A DNA stretch of 64,000 nucleotides from Patulibacter sp. SYSU D01012 (GTDB taxonomy: Bacteria; Actinomycetota; Thermoleophilia; Solirubrobacterales; Solirubrobacteraceae), in assembly GCF_017916475.1 (NCBI RefSeq), contig NZ_JAFMTB010000002.1:558001-622000 (forward strand). The letters run 5' to 3'. The position numbers and the translations under genes were made by a program. The stretch's first letter is position 1; the number at the start of each line of letters is the position of its first letter. This document shows positions 24,617 through 32,911 of this stretch, in pieces. The notes under the pieces are model-generated. The model saw nothing but the letters and a program-made list of their open reading frames with translations. It ran no database searches and was not told where the DNA came from.

Positions 24617-25650
24617 CCGCGGTCGCCGGCGTGCGGGTCGGCGTCTGCGGCCTGGGCCTGATCGGCGGCTCGGCGCTGCTGGGGCTGCGCGAGGCCGGCG
24701 TCGACGTGCGCGGCTGCGACCCCCACCCCGCGCCGCGCGACTGGTGTGCCGCGCTCGGCGTGCCCGTCGACGCGGACGTCGCCGCGACCGCCCGCGCCGT
24801 CGACGTGCTCCTCGTCTGCGTCCCGCCGCACGCGACGGCCGCGGTCGTCGCCGCCGCGTTGGGCGAGGGCGACGACCTGGTCGTGCTGGACGCCGCGTCC
24901 GTCAAGGGGCCGGTGGTCGACGAGGTGCGGCGCCGCGTGCCGGACGCCGCCGGGCGCTTCCTGCCCGCCCATCCGCTCGCCGGCGCGGAGCGCGCGGGGC
25001 ACGCGGCCGCCCGCGCCGACCTGCTGCGCGACGTGCCGTGGGCGGTCTGCCCGCCCGCCGACGACCCCGAGGGCGAGGCCGACGCGCTCGACGCGCTGCT
25101 GCGCGCCGCCCCCGTGCTGGGCGCGCTGCGCGCGCACCTCGTGGTCTGCACCGCCGCCGACCACGACCGGGCCGTCGCCGCCACGAGCCACGCCCCGCAC
25201 GTCGTCGCCGGCGCGGTCGGCCGCGCGGCGACCACTGCCCCCACGGGCGGCCCGCTCGCCGCGGCGCTCTCCGGCGGGTCGCTCCGCGACGCCACGCGCG
25301 TGGCCGGCGCGCCGGCCGGGATGTGGCTCGAGGTACTGCACGCGAACGCCGAGGCCACGGCCGACGCGCTCGAGGCGACCGCCGCCGCGCTGACGGCCGT
25401 GGCCGACGCCCTGCGGCGCGAGGACCGCGGCGCGATCGAGGACGCGTGGCGGGCCGGCGGCACCGCCCACGACGCCATCCGCCGGCGCCGCTGGACCCCG
25501 CCGGCGTGGCGGCCGACGACGCTGCCCGCCACCTGGGCGGCCTTGCTCGCGCTGGGCGCCGAGGGCGTCGCCGTCCGCGACCTGCGGCCGACCGACGACG
25601 GGCGCCTCGCCGCCGAGCGCTCCGTCACCGACGGCGCGGCGAGCGCCTGA
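24613..25650 (+). CDS. tyrA: Prephenate dehydrogenase
   Basis: A 345-residue NAD(P)-dependent enzyme of tyrosine synthesis. The Rossmann nucleotide-binding loop is GVCGLGLIGGSALLGL near residue 10, followed by DAASVKGPVVDEV and PAHPLAGAERAGHAAA, conserved in TyrA/PDH proteins. The C-terminal helical dimerisation region contains AATSHAPHVVAGAV. The GTG at 24613 overlaps the pheA stop. The extra C-terminal tail (RRRWTPPAWRPTTLP onward) has no recognised domain. Prephenate is the likely substrate given the partner; arogenate cannot be excluded. Confidence 0.93.
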   Translation: MTAVAGVRVGVCGLGLIGGSALLGLREAGVDVRGCDPHPAPRDWCAALGVPVDADVAATARAVDVLLVCVPPHATAAVVAAALGEGDDLVVLDAASVKGPVVDEVRRRVPDAAGRFLPAHPLAGAERAGHAAARADLLRDVPWAVCPPADDPEGEADALDALLRAAPVLGALRAHLVVCTAADHDRAVAATSHAPHVVAGAVGRAATTAPTGGPLAAALSGGSLRDATRVAGAPAGMWLEVLHANAEATADALEATAAALTAVADALRREDRGAIEDAWRAGGTAHDAIRRRRWTPPAWRPTTLPATWAALLALGAEGVAVRDLRPTDDGRLAAERSVTDGAASA

Positions 25651-25652
25651 CC

Positions 25653-26381
25653 GTGGCCGTCCTGGCGGTCGGCGCCGACGGCGCGCGCCGCGGCTGGATG
25701 GCCGCGCTCGCCCACGGGACGGGCGGGGACGTCGACCGCGTGGAGCTGCGCCTGGCGCCGAACGTCGACGCGCTGCTGGCGCTCGGCGCCCCGGACGCGC
25801 CGGTCGCGGTCGACATGCCGATCGGCCTGCTCGACGCCGTGGCCTTCCGGCCGTGCGACCTGGCGGCCCGGGAGCGGCTCGGCGCGCGCCGGGCGACGAT
25901 CTTCGCGCCGCCGTCGCGGCCGCTGCTGGACGCCGAGGACTATCGGGCCGCGCAGGACCGCGTCGCCGCCACCCGCGCCGCCGGGACGCCGGCGCAGGGC
26001 CTGAGCGCGCAGGCGTTCGGCCTGGTGCGGAAGATCCGGGAGCTCGACGCCCGCCTGCAGGCCGATCCCGCCGCGCAGGAGCGCACGTGGGAATGCCACC
26101 CCGAGCTGTCGTTCGCGCAGCTCGCGGGCGGTCCGCCGCTGCCGGACAAGCGCTCGATCGGCGGCCTGGCGGCGCGGCTGGCGCTGCTCGGCGCCCGCTT
26201 CCCCGGCGTGCTGGACGCGCTGCGCGCGGTGGACGCCGGCAGCCGCGCCGCCGACCCCACGGACGCCCTGGACGCGCTCGCCGCGCTGCACACCGCCCTG
26301 CGGGTTCGCGCCGGCGCGCACGTGACGCTCGGCGACGGGGCCGCGGACGCGGCCGGGCTGCCGATGCGGATCGTCGTCTGA
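25653..26381 (+). CDS. DUF429 family protein (predicted RNase H-like fold)
   Basis: A 242-residue protein starting two bases after tyrA, hence probably in the same operon. It shows VLAVGADGARRGWMAAL, VAVDMPIGLLD, a GARRATIFAPPSRPLL stretch and TWECHPELSFAQLAGG, all typical of DUF429 proteins, which are predicted to have a RNase H-like fold with acidic residues. Function is not known. There is no evidence that it belongs to aromatic synthesis. The GTG at 25653 is chosen because it gives the family N-terminus with the acidic GADG loop. Confidence 0.85.
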   Translation: MAVLAVGADGARRGWMAALAHGTGGDVDRVELRLAPNVDALLALGAPDAPVAVDMPIGLLDAVAFRPCDLAARERLGARRATIFAPPSRPLLDAEDYRAAQDRVAATRAAGTPAQGLSAQAFGLVRKIRELDARLQADPAAQERTWECHPELSFAQLAGGPPLPDKRSIGGLAARLALLGARFPGVLDALRAVDAGSRAADPTDALDALAALHTALRVRAGAHVTLGDGAADAAGLPMRIVV

Positions 26382-26388
26382 CGGTCGC

Positions 26389-27864
26389 TCAGCCCGCCGG
26401 CGCCGGCGGCTCGGCGGCCGGCTCGGTGTGGACCACGATCTCGCCCAGCCACGGGCAGCGGTCGCGCAGGCCGCGCTCGATCCGCGCGGCGTGGCCGTGC
26501 GCCTCGCCGACCGAGCAGTCGCCGGGCAGCGCGACGGTCACGAGCACCATCCGACCCGCCGGCGTGTCCCGCACCTGCACGTCGTCGGCGCCGCGGCCCG
26601 TCTCCTCGCGCACCGCCGCGTCGACGGCCTCGTGCTCGGCCCACGCCTCCACGTCGGGCACCTGCGTGGCGCGCGACGGCTCGCCGAGCGGCTCGATGTG
26701 GGTCGTCACCCGCACCGCGGCGCCGACCGCGCCGTGGATCCGCGCCTCGACCTGCTCGGCGATCTCGTGCCCCTCGTGCAACGTCAGCGCGGGCGGCACC
26801 TTGACGTGGAGCATGACCTCCTCCTCGCCCCCGTCGAGCGAGAAGACGTCGACGTTGTGCACCTCGTGGACGCGCGGGACGCGCAGCGCGGCGGCCGTCG
26901 CGGCCTCGCGGGTGCCGCCCTGGCGCGCCGTCGGCTCGACGTGCACCACGACGTCGGCGCCGGGCAGCGCGGCCGCGATCGCCCCCTCGACCTGGTCGGC
27001 GCGGTCGTGCGCCAGCTCCAGGCCGGCGTCGGAGCGCACGGCCAGCACGACGTCCACGAAGCTGCGGCCCGCCGCCTGCCGGGTGCGGACCCGGCGCACG
27101 TCGTCGGGCCGGACGAGGTGCGCGATCGCCTCACGCACCGCGGTCTCGGCGCGCCGGTCCGCGCGGTCCATCAGGACGTCGATCGACCCGCGCAGCAGCC
27201 GCAGCGCCGCCCCGATCACCAGGACCGCGACGACGAGCGCGGCGACCGCGTCGGCCTCGTGCCAGCCGAGCGCCACGCCGACCAGGCCCAGCAGCACCGC
27301 GACCGATCCGGCCAGATCGCCGGCGAAGTGCAGCGCGTTCGCCGCCAGCGCGGGGCTGCCGTAGCGCTCGGACGCCCGGTGCGAGGCCACCATGCGCGTC
27401 AGGTCGATCGCGATGACGAGCACGATGACGGCGATCGCCCACCACGCGGCGTCGACCGCGTGGCCCTCGGCCTCGGCCAGGCGCGAGATCGCCTCGTAGC
27501 CCAGCCAGCTGGAGACGGCGATGAGGAACGCCGACTCGGCGAGCGCCGCCAGGTGCTCCGCCTTGCCGTGGCCGAACTGGTGGTCGCTGTCGGCCGGCCG
27601 CACGGCGACCTGGATGGCGAAGAGCGTCAGCAGCGCGGCGACGAGGTCGGCCCCGGAGTGCGCCGCCTCGGCGAGCAGGCCGAGCGACCCGGTGATCAGG
27701 CCCGTGACGAGCTTGAGCACCACCAGGACGGACGCCGCGCCGACGCTCAGCAGCGCGGTCCGGCGGCGGCCGACGACCGCCGCCCGCTCCTCCGCGCTCA
27801 GGGCGGCGACGGGCGCGCCGGCGGCCGCGGGGGCCGGCACGGCGGAGGGGGGCTCCGGGGGCAC
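26389..27864 (-). CDS. Cation diffusion facilitator (CDF) transporter with extended C-terminal domains
   Basis: A 491-residue membrane protein that exports divalent metal ions in exchange for protons. Six hydrophobic segments begin at LLSVGAASVLVVLKLVTG. The metal-site pairs are in SLGLLAEAAHSGADLVAAL (D/H-xxx-D) and ALHFAGDLAGSVAVLLG (H-xxx-D). After the membrane part there are three cytoplasmic ferredoxin-like ZT_dimer-type repeats (VHEVHNVDVFSLDGGEEEV and others), more than the single one usual in this family. The GTG at 27864 leaves a 30-residue Pro/Ala-rich tail; a later start is possible. It converges on the DUF429 gene. Confidence 0.9.
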   Translation of the reverse strand: MPPEPPSAVPAPAAAGAPVAALSAEERAAVVGRRRTALLSVGAASVLVVLKLVTGLITGSLGLLAEAAHSGADLVAALLTLFAIQVAVRPADSDHQFGHGKAEHLAALAESAFLIAVSSWLGYEAISRLAEAEGHAVDAAWWAIAVIVLVIAIDLTRMVASHRASERYGSPALAANALHFAGDLAGSVAVLLGLVGVALGWHEADAVAALVVAVLVIGAALRLLRGSIDVLMDRADRRAETAVREAIAHLVRPDDVRRVRTRQAAGRSFVDVVLAVRSDAGLELAHDRADQVEGAIAAALPGADVVVHVEPTARQGGTREAATAAALRVPRVHEVHNVDVFSLDGGEEEVMLHVKVPPALTLHEGHEIAEQVEARIHGAVGAAVRVTTHIEPLGEPSRATQVPDVEAWAEHEAVDAAVREETGRGADDVQVRDTPAGRMVLVTVALPGDCSVGEAHGHAARIERGLRDRCPWLGEIVVHTEPAAEPPAPAG

Positions 27865-27956
27865 CAGGCGATGGTAGGCGGAGGGCCGGTCGACGGGGAC
27901 GCGCGGGGCGCGGCCCGGCGCCCGCGCCGCCTCCGCCGGTCCGCGAGACTGCAGCC

Positions 27957-29057
27957 ATGCCCGGTCCCGCGGACGAGCCCGACCGCCTGCTCGGCGTCCT
28001 GGCGCCTTGCGCACCGGCGGGGACGGTGGAGGGCCTGACGGTCGTCGTCGCGTCGGTCGAGCTGTGGCGCCGCAAGACGATCGTGCGGGTCGTGGCCGAG
28101 CCGCCGTTCGAGGAGGACGCCGTGGCGCTCGACGCCGCCTGGACGCGGGAGCTCGAGGCGTGGGCGGCCGGCGACCGGCGGGGCGAGCCGCCGCGGCACC
28201 GCGTCGAGATCGCGTTGGACGCGACCGCGGTGCGCCTGGCCGACGACGTCCGCGACGCCCACCCGGCCGGATCGTCGTCACGCGGCGGGTCCGGCAGCGA
28301 ATGGGAGGCCGCGTTCCACTTCGACGGCGGCGTCTCGCCGGACGCGCGGACGATCACGGTCGCCGTCGGGTCGCGGGACGGCGGGGAACGGGTCAGCGGC
28401 GCCGCCGACGGGCTGACGCTCGCGCTCTCCGGCGACCGCGTCGACCGGCGCCTGGCCGCGCGCGTCGGTTCGCCGTCCGCCCACGTCGGGCGCGCGCAGC
28501 GGCTGCTCGCGGCGATGGGGGTCGAGCTGGCCGGCGCCGAGGTGACGCAGCTCGTCGCGCGGCTGCTCGCCGAGGCCGACGCGAACCGGGCGGAGCACGA
28601 CGACGACCTGCGGATCGAGCGCGCGATGCGGGACGTCGCCGACGGGCGCGTCGGCCTGATCCACAGCGAGCCGCTCGTCGGCCGCCACGAGCTCGACCCG
28701 CCGGCGCGCTCGGTGGACGAGGCCGCGCACCGGGCCGTCGTCGCCTTCGCGCGGGAGGTGCTCGCCCGTCACCGGGCGGCGCCGCTGCCCCTCGTCGCTC
28801 CGCAGGTGCCGCCGTCGCGCCCGGCGCGGGACGCCTTCCTCGTGGCGCGGATCGACCGGGCGATCGCCGACGCGACCTCGCCGTGGGTGGAGGACCGGAT
28901 CGCGGCCGCGGCGCTGCTCCGTCCGCTGGTCGGGGGGCGCGGCCGGCCGCTGCCCCGCGACCGCGGCCCGCGCGCCGCCGAGGCGCTGGCCCGCCTGCGG
29001 GCCGATCCCGACCCGCGCGTGGTCGAGGCGGCGACGCCGCCCGAGCGCCCGTCCTAG
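27957..29057 (+). CDS. Hypothetical protein
   Basis: A 366-residue soluble protein of unknown function. It has no signal peptide or membrane segment. The N-terminal half is strand-rich (GLTVVVASVELWRRKTIVRV, EWEAAFHFDGGVSPDARTIT), while the C-terminal half is helical and charged (VGLIHSEPLVGRHELDPPAR, AREVLARHRAAPLPL). No catalytic motif is recognised. The G+C-rich third positions match neighbouring genes, which supports coding. The ATG at 27957 follows a short spacer from the divergent CDF gene. Confidence 0.75.
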   Translation: MPGPADEPDRLLGVLAPCAPAGTVEGLTVVVASVELWRRKTIVRVVAEPPFEEDAVALDAAWTRELEAWAAGDRRGEPPRHRVEIALDATAVRLADDVRDAHPAGSSSRGGSGSEWEAAFHFDGGVSPDARTITVAVGSRDGGERVSGAADGLTLALSGDRVDRRLAARVGSPSAHVGRAQRLLAAMGVELAGAEVTQLVARLLAEADANRAEHDDDLRIERAMRDVADGRVGLIHSEPLVGRHELDPPARSVDEAAHRAVVAFAREVLARHRAAPLPLVAPQVPPSRPARDAFLVARIDRAIADATSPWVEDRIAAAALLRPLVGGRGRPLPRDRGPRAAEALARLRADPDPRVVEAATPPERPS

Positions 29058-29193
29058 CGCGGGTCCTCGCCCGGGGCGGGCGTCGGACCAGCGCGGGATG
29101 TCCGCCGGCCGCCCGTCGCAGGCGGTCGCAGGATCGCGTGCCGGACGCAAGCGCCGCTGCACGCCGACGGCGTCAGCCGCTATCCCTTGGGGC

Positions 29194-29706
29194 ATGCGTT
29201 CCCTCCACCCCGCCGCCCTGCTGCTGTCCGTCGGCGCCCTCGCGCTGGCCGGCTGCGGCGGCTCCGACGGCGACGAGGCCGCGTCGACGACGCCCGCCAC
29301 CACCGACGACGCCCCGGCGGCGACGACGCAGGCCGCGCCGGTCACGACGGCCACCGCCGAGACGACGGTGACGACGACGCCGACCGTCACCACGACCACC
29401 CCGGGCGGCACGACGACGAGCACCGAGCCCAGCGGCGGCACCGCGCCGCCCGCGGACGACGCCGACGACGCGGGTTCGACGTCGTCCGGCGGCACCGCCC
29501 CGTCCGTCGACACCGGCGGCGACCAGCCGACGATCACCGTCAACGGCTCCACGGCCCGGGCCATCGCGGACGACCCCTCCGTCGCCGAGGTCTGGTGCGA
29601 CGCGGCCCGCGGCGGCGCGTACGCCTCGCAGCTCGCCAATGCGTCGGTCCTGCAGATCACCGTCCGCGGCAGCGACGACGTCCAGCGCTGCGAGCTGCCC
29701 CGCTGA
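29194..29706 (+). CDS. Small secreted lipoprotein with Thr-rich linker
   Basis: A 170-residue protein. The signal sequence ends in a lipobox LALAGC, predicting lipidation at Cys21 and anchoring to the outer face of the membrane. A Thr/Ala-rich disordered linker follows (residues about 30-110). The C-terminal 60-residue domain is QPTITVNGSTARAIADDPSV, then EVWCDAARGGAYASQLA and a terminal Cys near DDVQRCELPR. The two cysteines may form a disulfide. I recognise no family. Start ATG 29194 fits the signal peptide; an earlier in-frame ATG at 29098 does not. Confidence 0.8.
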   Translation: MRSLHPAALLLSVGALALAGCGGSDGDEAASTTPATTDDAPAATTQAAPVTTATAETTVTTTPTVTTTTPGGTTTSTEPSGGTAPPADDADDAGSTSSGGTAPSVDTGGDQPTITVNGSTARAIADDPSVAEVWCDAARGGAYASQLANASVLQITVRGSDDVQRCELPR

Positions 29707-29722
29707 CGAGCCGACGCGCTGG

Positions 29723-29747
29723 CGCCCGATCCGGGTAAGATCGGGCG
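29723..29747 (+). terminator. Hairpin after the lipoprotein, overlapping a possible tRNA-Trp -10 box
   Basis: The nine-base arms CGCCCGATC/GATCGGGCG surround a seven-base loop, 16 bases after the stop. The loop side contains TAAGAT, a good -10 candidate for the tRNA starting at 29754. It may therefore be both terminator and promoter region. Confidence 0.45.
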
Positions 29748-29753
29748 TCCCGA

Positions 29754-29824
29754 GGGGGATTAGTGTATCGGTAACACGGCGGTCTCCAAAACCGCAACGC
29801 GAGGTTCGATTCCTCGATCCCCCG
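29754..29824 (+). tRNA. tRNA-Trp (anticodon CCA)
   Basis: The 71-base cloverleaf has acceptor stem GGGGGAT/ATCCCCC, D-stem GTGT/ACAC, anticodon stem GCGGT/ACCGC with loop CTCCAAA (anticodon CCA), T-arm CGAGGTTCGATTCCTCG and discriminator G, as expected for tryptophan. The first pair is G1-C72 where many bacterial Trp tRNAs have A1-U72. Confidence 0.92.
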
Positions 29825-29833
29825 CTCTCCAGG

Positions 29834-29854
29834 ACGGCGCCCGACAGGCGCCGT
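29834..29854 (+). terminator. Terminator after tRNA-Trp
   Basis: The eight-base arms ACGGCGCC/GGCGCCGT surround a five-base loop, starting nine bases after the tRNA. Confidence 0.6.
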
Positions 29855-29923
29855 TCGGCGTTCCCGGGGCGGGCGCGGTGACCGGCGCAGCAACTTCCGC
29901 GCGGTCCTCGGGTTCTTTCCGGC

Positions 29924-30976
29924 GTGTCCCGTCCGCTCCTCCTCCCACGTCGACCGAGGGCCGTCGCCGCCGTCGGCCTCGCCGCCGCGGTCGCGCTCGC
30001 CGTGCCCGCCGCCGCGGCCCCTCTCGACCGCACCGCCGTCGTCCAGCCGCTGCAGCCGCTGCCCGCACTCGACGTCCTGGCGGACGCTCCGGTCGCCGCC
30101 GGCGCCGGTGACGGGATCGTCGCGTGGACGACGTCCGACACCGACACGCTGGCGCAGCGGTGCGCCGGCCTCACCGTGTGGACGCTCCGCGACGGCGCGC
30201 CGGTCCGGGCCGCCCGCGTCCCCGACGGCTGCCGGGCCGACGAGATGGGGATCGACGTCGGCACGGCGACCGACGGCCGCCCGGTCGCGGTGGTGCGGAG
30301 CATGACGTCGGGACCGACGCCGCTCACGCGGACGCACCTCGTCGACCTGCGCACCGGTCGCCTGCGAACCGCGCCGAAGACGCTCCGCGGCGAGCCGCTC
30401 ACCGACGTGGCGGTGGACGCCGGCGTCGCTTACGCGTCCACGACGCCGCGCGGGAGGCGCGCGACCTCGACGCTCTGGCGCGGGACGCTGCGCGGCACCC
30501 GCATCGTCGCAATGCGGCGCATCCGCACCTATCCGAGCGGGCTGCGGGCCGCCGGCCTGCTGGCCGACGGCGGCCGGATCGCCGTGCGGACCACCGGGCA
30601 TCCGCGGCCGTATCCCTCCTTCCACGCGGGGTACGACCTGCGCTTCGGCAGGCCCAGCGGCCCCTGGACTCGCACCGGCGAAACGTGGGCGACCGACGGC
30701 GGCTACGTGCCGGTGCTCGCGGCGGGGTTCACCCGCTCCGGGGCGCTCGTGACCGTCCAGCCGCGAGACGGTCAGGGCGGCGGACGCGTGTACGCCCGTG
30801 CGGTGCCCCCGCGCCACGGCGGCGTGCGGCGCAGCTGGGTGCGCTTGCCCGACGTCGCCGGGCCCCAGCAGGTGACCGCCGACGCCTACGACGCGACGAC
30901 GGGGCGGTTCCTCGTCCTGGGCCGTGACGCCGCGGGCGTCCCGGCGCTCGGCTGGACCGCCCCGGCGCGACGCTAG
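29924..30976 (+). CDS. Secreted hypothetical protein
   Basis: A 350-residue protein. The GTG start is followed by a basic segment (SRPLLLPRRPRAV) and a hydrophobic signal peptide ending AVPAAAAP. The mature part is strand-rich with repeated short motifs ending in Gly-Arg turns (LVDLRTGRLRTA, LWRGTLRGTRIVAM, AYDATTGRFLVLGRD), which suggests a beta-propeller-like or WD/NHL-like fold. That is inference. There are two Cys in ERCAGL/DGCRA-type positions. No enzyme motif is visible. Confidence 0.75.
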   Translation: MSRPLLLPRRPRAVAAVGLAAAVALAVPAAAAPLDRTAVVQPLQPLPALDVLADAPVAAGAGDGIVAWTTSDTDTLAQRCAGLTVWTLRDGAPVRAARVPDGCRADEMGIDVGTATDGRPVAVVRSMTSGPTPLTRTHLVDLRTGRLRTAPKTLRGEPLTDVAVDAGVAYASTTPRGRRATSTLWRGTLRGTRIVAMRRIRTYPSGLRAAGLLADGGRIAVRTTGHPRPYPSFHAGYDLRFGRPSGPWTRTGETWATDGGYVPVLAAGFTRSGALVTVQPRDGQGGGRVYARAVPPRHGGVRRSWVRLPDVAGPQQVTADAYDATTGRFLVLGRDAAGVPALGWTAPARR

Positions 30977-31016
30977 GCCCCGGCCCGGCGACCGGATCGC
31001 GCGACGCGGGGCGCCC

Positions 31017-31190
31017 TCAGCCCTCCGCGTACCGGTGGTGCAGGTCCAGGACGTTGCCGGTCGGGTCCGCGAAGATCGCCTGCAGGCAGACGCCGCTGTC
31101 GATCGTCTCGCCGTGGAACGCGACGCCCTGCGCCTGCAGGTGCGCGCGCGCCGCGGGCACGTCGTCGACGTGCAGGGCGATCGCCCCCAC
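31017..31190 (-). pseudogene. C-terminal fragment of a VOC/glyoxalase-family protein
   Basis: Fifty-seven codons read VGAIALHVDDVPAARAHLQA, GVAFHGETIDSGVC and FADPTGNVLDLHHRYAEG, the second half of a vicinal-oxygen-chelate domain ending in the D-P-x-G-N-x-L-x-L-H motif. A whole domain needs about 110-120 residues. The first half is absent, because upstream DNA is occupied by the membrane-protein gene in another frame. It is most likely a decayed remnant, although a short protein starting at GTG 31190 cannot be excluded. Confidence 0.6.
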
Positions 31191-31200
31191 CCGGCGCGGC

Positions 31201-31719
31201 TCATCGGTGCGGCGGCGCCGGGCGCCCGCGCGCGTCGACGATCCGCCCCCACAGCGCGACGAAGACGACGGCGAAGAGCGCGGCTCCGACGTCGAGCAGC
31301 CCCTTCACGTCCTCGCCGCCGTACGCCATCGTCAGCAGCGCGAAGGCCACGAGCAGCAGGCCACAGAACACCAGGCCGGCGTCGCGCGCCGGTGGCGGGC
31401 CGTCGCGCCGGTCCCAGCGGCCCGCGAGCACCACCGCGGCCCCGGCCAGCAAGCCGCCGACGACCCGGCCGACCTCCTCGACCCACGACGCCAGGTGCGG
31501 CGTCCACAGCAGGACGGCCACGCCGAGGACGAGCAGCGCGATCGCGCCCGGCAGCGCCCAGCGGGTCCCGGGCAGCGCCGGCGTGCGGGCGAGCTCGACC
31601 TCGGGCGCGCCCGTCATGCGGCGCACGACGTAGCGCCGGCCGCCGATCTCGAGCGCGTCGACGTAGCGGACGACGACCTCGTCGCTGTCCGGCCGGCGGA
31701 TGCGGACCTTGCCCTCCAT
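31201..31719 (-). CDS. Hypothetical membrane protein
   Basis: A 172-residue protein. The N-terminal 45 residues are a strand-rich cytoplasmic domain (VVVRYVDALEIGGRRYVVRR) similar in feel to DUF6232-type small membrane proteins, although I cannot confirm that family. Four hydrophobic segments follow (ALPGAIALLVLGVAVLLW, VVGGLLAGAAVVLAG, LVFCGLLLVAFALLTMAYG, VGAALFAVVFVALW). The function is unknown. The ATG at 31719 is the first start in the frame. Confidence 0.7.
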   Translation of the reverse strand: MEGKVRIRRPDSDEVVVRYVDALEIGGRRYVVRRMTGAPEVELARTPALPGTRWALPGAIALLVLGVAVLLWTPHLASWVEEVGRVVGGLLAGAAVVLAGRWDRRDGPPPARDAGLVFCGLLLVAFALLTMAYGGEDVKGLLDVGAALFAVVFVALWGRIVDARGRPAPPHR

Positions 31720-31816
31720 GGGGCCACGGTACCCGCGCGGGGCGCAGGGGCCACGCGGCCGGTTGTCTGACGCGTCCGGGGCCGTGCCGCCGTCCGCCCG
31801 CCGGCGAGGACGGGCC

Positions 31817-32137
31817 CTACGGCGTCGTCGTCGACGGCGCCGGCGTCTGCTTGCCGTTGGGGTCCACGAGTACCAGGCGGCCGTCGGGCAGCTGGTACAC
31901 CTGCCCGACCGCCTTGCCGCGCCCCGTCGCCTGCGTCGGGTTCTTCGGCGTGCTGAGGGTCTTCTCCTGGCCCTGCTCCTGCTGCTGCCGCTCGCGGCTG
32001 GCGCCGAGGGACAGGCCGGCGATGAGGAACGCGACGGCGAGGACGATGCCGACGTCGAAGAGGTTGACGAGCGAGTCGAGCGGATCGCCGACGTCGCTGT
32101 CCAGCCCGCCGTGGCGGCCGAGGCCGACGCGGCTCAC
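31817..32137 (-). CDS. DUF2149 family membrane protein
   Basis: A 106-residue protein with one membrane helix. SDVGDPLDSLVNLFDVGIVL then AVAFLIAGLSLG is the DUF2149 pattern (Asp-x-x-Asp-x-Leu-x-x-Leu-Val-Asn-Leu-Phe-Asp), an ExbD/TolR-like topology with an aspartate at the helix start. The tail is hydrophilic (GKAVGQVYQLPDGRLVLVD). Its GTG overlaps the stop of the TolQ/ExbB-type gene (GTGA). The two probably form a proton-channel complex that energises an unknown transporter or envelope process; that role is inferred. Confidence 0.82.
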   Translation of the reverse strand: MSRVGLGRHGGLDSDVGDPLDSLVNLFDVGIVLAVAFLIAGLSLGASRERQQQEQGQEKTLSTPKNPTQATGRGKAVGQVYQLPDGRLVLVDPNGKQTPAPSTTTP

Positions 32138-32811
32138 GCGTCGTGCTCCCCGACCGCGGCAGGCACCCGGTGGTGCTCGGGCGCCTGCGGGACGCCGGCG
32201 GACACGGCGCGCTCCAGCGCGGCCAGGTCCTCGGTGTACACGCGGGTGCGGACGAGCGTCATCGCGAACGACCCGGTGCCGACGAGGATGCCGATGACCG
32301 TGGCCGCGAACGCCACCTGCAGGTCGCCGGCGAGCGTGGCGAAGTCGCCCTTGCCGAGCGCGGCCAGGCCCGGCGCGAGCGGGATCAGCGTGCCCATCAG
32401 GCCGAGCGCCGGGCCGGAGCGCACGAGCATCCGGGTGCGGTCCAGGCGCCGCTGCACGCCGAGCTCGTAGTCGGCCAGCGCGTGCTCGACGCCCTCCGGG
32501 CGCCCCGTGCCGACCGCCGTCGCCATGGCGAAGACCGCCTTCTCGGCCAGCGGGCTCGGGGCCAGGCGCGAGAGCGGCGCGGCGTGCCGGGGTTCGTGCA
32601 GCGCGCGCGTCGCGACGTCGTACAGGCGCAGACGGCCCGGGCGGTGGCGGCGCCACGTCTCCGTCAGCGCGCGGCCCAGCTCGAGCGCGAGCAGCAGCAG
32701 GAGCAGGAGCATCCCGACGTGCGCGGGGATCTCGAGCACCTTCGCCACGCCGGAGAGCGCGTCCGTGACGACGTCGGCGAGCGGCGGGGCGGCGAAGGCG
32801 GGGACGGACAC
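32134..32811 (-). CDS. MotA/TolQ/ExbB-family proton channel protein
   Basis: A 225-residue membrane protein. It has an N-terminal helix (HVGMLLLLLLALELGRAL), a cytoplasmic region and two C-terminal helices (RSGPALGLMGTLIPLAPGLAAL and VAFAATVIGILVGTGSFAMT). The Gly-Pro-x-Leu-Gly-Leu-x-Gly-Thr-Leu-Ile-Pro segment is the MotA/TolQ/ExbB signature. It should form the proton-conducting pentamer with the DUF2149 partner encoded immediately downstream. The GTG at 32811 is chosen to give a short periplasmic N-terminus; the frame stays open upstream without membrane or conserved features. Confidence 0.85.
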   Translation of the reverse strand: MSVPAFAAPPLADVVTDALSGVAKVLEIPAHVGMLLLLLLLALELGRALTETWRRHRPGRLRLYDVATRALHEPRHAAPLSRLAPSPLAEKAVFAMATAVGTGRPEGVEHALADYELGVQRRLDRTRMLVRSGPALGLMGTLIPLAPGLAALGKGDFATLAGDLQVAFAATVIGILVGTGSFAMTLVRTRVYTEDLAALERAVSAGVPQAPEHHRVPAAVGEHDA

Positions 32812-32911
32812 GTGGGCTCCTGCGCCGGAGCGGGCCGACGCGAGAGTTAGGGTGCCAGAAATCACCGCGTACGGCACCGCACGCGGCGCCCGGCAGTGCT
32901 TCACTGCTGCG

